From NCBI GenBank assembly GCA_964565925.1, contig CAZMGV010000032.1, positions 1-17,609 of the forward strand: DNA of 17,609 nt, written 5' to 3'. The notes beneath the pieces are model-generated. The model was given only the letters and a program-made list of their open reading frames with translations, was not told the origin of the DNA and ran no database searches. Below, piece after piece: positions 14,871-17,609 of the stretch. Source of the DNA: CAZMGV01 sp964565925 (GTDB lineage: Bacteria > JAGRBM01 > JAHCIT01). Position 1 is the stretch's first letter. Each line of letters starts with the position of its first letter. Both the position numbers and the translations under genes were made by a program.

Positions 14871-16244
14871 TTATTCCTGTCCAATCCAACGCCCGGTTCG
14901 TCCTGAACAATCGTATCCGGCCTCATTTTTATGCGCCCTCAGTTTCGAATCGCGCGTGGCGTGTCGGAACTCCCGCCCGCAACGGGTGCATTGGTACACA
15001 TGGACCGGCCGTAGGTTCCATCCAGCTCTCACTGCTGCCGGACGTTCGGTGGGCGGAATGGGCTGGTAACCTGAAGGCGTCAACTCGATGGTGTATCTCG
15101 GTATAAACGTCACCTGAGTCGCTCTTGCACTGCGAATTTCGTGAATTTTAAACGATCGGTGCCCGTTGTCGTCCGACTGGATGGCGTGCAGCAGGATGTT
15201 CCCAGTCTTCGCACGCCTCAAAGAATAAGGCTCGATCTGCCGGGCTTTCCCTTGGTAGTCGATCTCCACGCATAGGCGATTTGCACCGCAGAACCGAATC
15301 AGCTCCAGGCTGTGACGATAGTCCCGGACACCTTCCAGGGACGCCGTGGGCATGTGGATCGTCTCGCCTTCGCCTTCAATTCCAGGCGGCGGTGCTAACG
15401 GTGTGGTTTCCGGTTGTTCCAGCCACGCGAAGAATTCGGGGAGCGCATCCCAAAAGGATTCCACTGGAGGGAGCGCGGGCAACTGGTGACCAAGCATGGT
15501 GGACCAGTCAGTAAACAGTTCTTCCTTGAACGCCTGGAGCCGGTCCAAAGCCGTTACCGGCACGTTCTTGAAATCGCACTTGCGGCGGAGAATATTCTTC
15601 ACGGTTGATGCCGATGGGTGGAACTCTCCGTTCCGGAAGAGATTGATCACGTCGTACAGATCGCGAGGGCGGGCGCGCTCGCCAAGCGCACGGATCTTCT
15701 CACCGAATATCTCGTCGAAGGCATAGCAGTTTGCGTGGATTCCCCCTGCCGGTACGTCCGAATATGGGTGAGCGACCGGACGGCTTGCCGGTGCTGTTGC
15801 CAGGAGTTCATCACCTGTCAGATCGAGCTTGATTTTGGGAAGCGCACCGCCGGGAGCGACCGGGCCCCGGTAGTAAACCCGTCCTTCACCAGCCGGTTTC
15901 TTTCGGTAGTTCTCATACACCTCGAACCGCAACTGTTCAGCGGGTATCTCGACGCCGCTGGCTTCGTACACCCATCTTGAAATATCCGCAAAAACACGCA
16001 TGAGGAACCCATTGTCCAGGTGCGCGGGCTCGCTGATAGTGAAATCAAGGTCTTCCGAGAAGCGGTAGGTTTCGAAGTAGCATTTCTTGAGACAGGTTCC
16101 GCCCTTGAAGACCCATGAACGTGCCAGTTCGGGGTGCTGATAGATGCCCGCCAGCAGCCAGCCCAGAACGTAGTCCTTCTCGACCACTTCCGGACGGAGC
16201 CCGAACACACCGGAGAGTTCCCTGATTTCAGCGGGGGTTATCAC
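14871..16244 (-). CDS. AbiEii-type nucleotidyltransferase toxin with C-terminal WYL-like and Cys/His segments
   Basis: The toxin half of an AbiE toxin-antitoxin pair, 457 aa. The nucleotidyltransferase part (1-280) shows the motifs of the AbiEii/DUF1814 group: FKGGTCLKK (46-54), RFSEDLDF with the metal-binding Asp65/Asp67, the third acid in KIKLDLT (Asp141), and EKIRALGERARPRDLYDV (182-199). AbiEii relatives transfer nucleotides to tRNA and arrest growth when phage infection upsets the balance. Unusually, residues 311-386 read like a WYL domain (VEIDYQGKARQIEPYSLRR then HRSFKIHEI, FIPRYTIE), and 419-446 carry a CxxC...H...C cluster (Cys419, Cys422, His438, Cys446). The GTG start lies in the 17-base overlap with the antitoxin gene, so translation is coupled. 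Confidence 0.88.
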   Translation of the reverse strand: MITPAEIRELSGVFGLRPEVVEKDYVLGWLLAGIYQHPELARSWVFKGGTCLKKCYFETYRFSEDLDFTISEPAHLDNGFLMRVFADISRWVYEASGVEIPAEQLRFEVYENYRKKPAGEGRVYYRGPVAPGGALPKIKLDLTGDELLATAPASRPVAHPYSDVPAGGIHANCYAFDEIFGEKIRALGERARPRDLYDVINLFRNGEFHPSASTVKNILRRKCDFKNVPVTALDRLQAFKEELFTDWSTMLGHQLPALPPVESFWDALPEFFAWLEQPETTPLAPPPGIEGEGETIHMPTASLEGVRDYRHSLELIRFCGANRLCVEIDYQGKARQIEPYSLRRAKTGNILLHAIQSDDNGHRSFKIHEIRSARATQVTFIPRYTIELTPSGYQPIPPTERPAAVRAGWNLRPVHVYQCTRCGREFRHATRDSKLRAHKNEAGYDCSGRTGRWIGQE

Positions 16245-17061
16245 GGGTTTCCTTCCAGTTCTGCGGGACGCATAATTTCCAGCGGGTCACGATTCGCGGA
16301 CATAGCATTGAGGGATCGAGTTTGGCATTTCCAGGGGCAAGTCGCTCCGCACATTGCTTCTGAATGGCGGGGCTTTCGTTCATCCGTTCCAGCAGGAAAC
16401 CTAATCGCTTGAATATCGCGCTGTTGCCGAGCTTCGCTCCATATTCAACGACCTTGGGCAAATCGGCCTGCGGTAGCTTGAGGTAGTTCTTGAGACATTC
16501 CTGTACATGACGGATACCGCCGCCACTCGCCGGCTCGTCAACCATGTCGACGATCGTCCGGTGGGGATCGGATACCTGGATATTCACGTTTCCCCGCCAC
16601 ACAGGAACCGTTCCGAACAATGCGCCCTGCGCTATTTTTTTCAGGCGGAACGTATTTCCCTGAAGCGTCTGCTCGCGGGGCCGAATATCACGACTCGTAA
16701 ACACGAGCACGGTGTTGAAAATCTGTTCGGTCAGATCCCAGTGCTCAGCCGCCGACCAGCCGCCGACGTACGCTGGTGCAAAGAGTTCCGGTATGAGAAC
16801 CCAGGGGTCCGAGATTACCTGATCGCCGGGCCGTGCATCGATTGGAACGGGGGCGTACACGCCCCGCCGGATATGACGGAGCCATCCCTGGCGGGTCCAT
16901 CGCCAGAGCACCTTGGCTGCGTCGGTGGTTGGAAGTCCGAGCGTCTTGGCCGCGCTTTCAAGCGTGATAACCCCTTTTGAACTTCGGGCAACCTCGGCAA
17001 TCCGCTGTCGCCGGGATCGATCAGCCGGCGCGGAAGCTTTATGGTTTATTAAACGGCTCAT
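16228..17061 (-). CDS. AbiEi-type antitoxin / transcriptional repressor
   Basis: A 277-aa antitoxin of the AbiE system. The N-terminal winged helix (about 20-75) reads IAEVARSSKGVITLESAAKT, then AAKVLWRWTRQGWLRHIRRG and VYAPVP, as in AbiEi proteins. The C-terminal domain contains YVGGWSAAEHWDLTEQIF and VSDPHRTIVDMVDEP, typical of the antitoxin core. Known AbiEi proteins neutralise the toxin without a stable complex (type IV) and repress their own promoter by binding inverted repeats. The upstream region here has a repeat placed exactly in the promoter spacer. It precedes the toxin gene with a 17-base overlap. GGGA just before the ATG is a weak ribosome site. Confidence 0.88.
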   Translation of the reverse strand: MSRLINHKASAPADRSRRQRIAEVARSSKGVITLESAAKTLGLPTTDAAKVLWRWTRQGWLRHIRRGVYAPVPIDARPGDQVISDPWVLIPELFAPAYVGGWSAAEHWDLTEQIFNTVLVFTSRDIRPREQTLQGNTFRLKKIAQGALFGTVPVWRGNVNIQVSDPHRTIVDMVDEPASGGGIRHVQECLKNYLKLPQADLPKVVEYGAKLGNSAIFKRLGFLLERMNESPAIQKQCAERLAPGNAKLDPSMLCPRIVTRWKLCVPQNWKETRDNPR

Positions 17062-17115
17062 TATTCCCTTAAAACGTGAATATATAACTTATAAATATAC
17101 CTTAACTGACATGAA

Positions 17116-17169
17116 AGTATACTAAAGCGTATAATATTCACTACAATAGTGAATTGCAACCACTATAGT
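17116..17169. promoter_or_regulatory. Cluster of palindromes flanking the abiE promoter
   Basis: Besides the promoter-spacer repeat there are two perfect 8-bp palindromes, AGTATACT (17116-17123, downstream of the -10) and ACTATAGT (17162-17169, upstream of the -35). All three sites are ACTA/TAGT-flavoured and could be one operator array. Confidence 0.45.
17131..17159 (-). promoter_or_regulatory. abiE promoter with operator inside the spacer
   Basis: On the - strand TTGCAA (17154-17159) and TATTAT (17131-17136) are 17 bases apart. A perfect inverted repeat, 8 bp with a 3-base centre (ATTCACTA / TAGTGAAT, 17136-17154), fills the spacer and would place a dimeric repressor on the polymerase site. 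The implied leader to the abiEi ATG is about 65 bases. Confidence 0.65.
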
Positions 17170-17277
17170 AACCTAGCTGAGGCCCATTGAGAGCCATCTC
17201 CAGACCCAAGCCCGATCCTGCAAACCGTAGCAACTTCCCGGCATGGCTTGCTGTATATTTAGCAGAGTGACCTTTGA

Positions 17278-17439
17278 GAAGCAGTCAATCGCCCCGAGCA
17301 ATTCAGACGAAAACCTGGAGGGGAACTCGATCATTTTTTGCTACCCGATTTGCTAACCAACGCTCTGGCACGAGCCGGAATTTGGAGGGAACAGGAAAAT
17401 GAGCTGGCACGTAACCTGTTGGAATTACTCACTCGGTAA
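17278..17439 (+). pseudogene. Orphan reading-frame remnant (53 codons)
   Basis: After a TGA at 17275-17277 the frame stays open to TAA 17437-17439. It encodes a protein-like tail with LLPDLLTNALARAGIWREQE then NELARNLLELL, helical and of ordinary composition. No ATG or GTG start is present and only an internal TTG (17338) could serve. It looks like the 3' end of a broken gene next to the tRNA-like sequence; I do not recognise the family. Confidence 0.3.
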
Positions 17440-17442
17440 CAC

Positions 17443-17532
<90 letters not shown>

Positions 17533-17609
17533 ATCTTCTTTTCCCCCATTTTTTGCCCACATCCAGAACGGAAACCGGTAGTCCTTACCGACAGTTGCGC
17601 CGTTCAACG

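Larger units (their letters stand above)
10170..17061. mobile_element. Integrase-bearing element inserted in cas9, with AbiE cargo (right end unresolved)
   Basis: The left boundary is placed near 10160-10180, where Cas9 homology ends and the integrase 3' end (stop 10175-10177) begins. Inside are a tyrosine integrase, a CGNR-like zinc-finger protein, an excisionase-like HTH protein, a 446-aa unknown protein and an AbiEi/AbiEii pair. No replication, capsid or conjugation gene is recognisable, so it resembles a small defence island or satellite rather than a complete phage or ICE. I set the right end at the last assignable gene (abiEi start). I found no direct repeat of the cas9 junction further right, and the true end could lie beyond the window. 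Confidence 0.6.

Overview
The window reads as an accessory region of a Gram-negative-type bacterium of moderately high GC. It uses GTG and TTG starts freely (186, 5303, 6100, 12424, 16244). I cannot name the organism. No ribosomal or other housekeeping locus is present apart from an eroded tRNA-Ser at the right edge.

Left part (1-8330), mostly on the + strand. It opens with the 3' end of an unidentified gene followed 3 bases later by a VirB1-like lytic transglycosylase, then an unknown 234-aa protein and a small LuxR-type HTH protein. Next come two adjacent class I SAM methyltransferases of related design (2265-3236, 3241-4377) and a small unknown protein. A CYTH phosphate-binding enzyme lies on the - strand. 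Then follow a histidine phosphatase, an N-formylglutamate amidohydrolase-family protein, a pyridoxal-kinase-like protein (4-base overlap with the previous gene) and an unknown acidic protein. This looks like a small-molecule metabolism or signalling neighbourhood whose pathway I cannot name.

Middle part (8428-10206). A - strand protein with class III nucleotide-cyclase-like sequence is divergent from a Cas9 gene. The Cas9 is plainly a type II (II-C-like) enzyme: RuvC-I with the catalytic Asp, arginine-rich bridge helix, and the first part of the recognition lobe. It stops after about 240 residues, exactly where a tyrosine integrase gene begins on the other strand. The rest of cas9 is not in the window.

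Right part (about 10175-17061) looks like a compact mobile element inserted in cas9. It holds the integrase, a protein with a C-terminal CGNR-like zinc finger, a divergent excisionase-like HTH protein behind a 12-bp palindrome, a 591-base non-coding stretch rich in inverted repeats, an unknown 446-aa protein with a clear intrinsic terminator, and an AbiE-type toxin-antitoxin pair. The AbiEii toxin carries an extra WYL-like segment and a Cys/His cluster. A sigma-70-like promoter with an inverted repeat filling its spacer drives abiE. The net picture is a mobile element that disables a CRISPR effector by insertion while bringing its own abortive-infection system.

The right edge (17062-17609) contains the abiE operator region, a short orphan reading-frame remnant and a tRNA-Ser(CGA)-like sequence with an eroded 5' two thirds. 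The far end of the element and the missing cas9 remainder could not be located.
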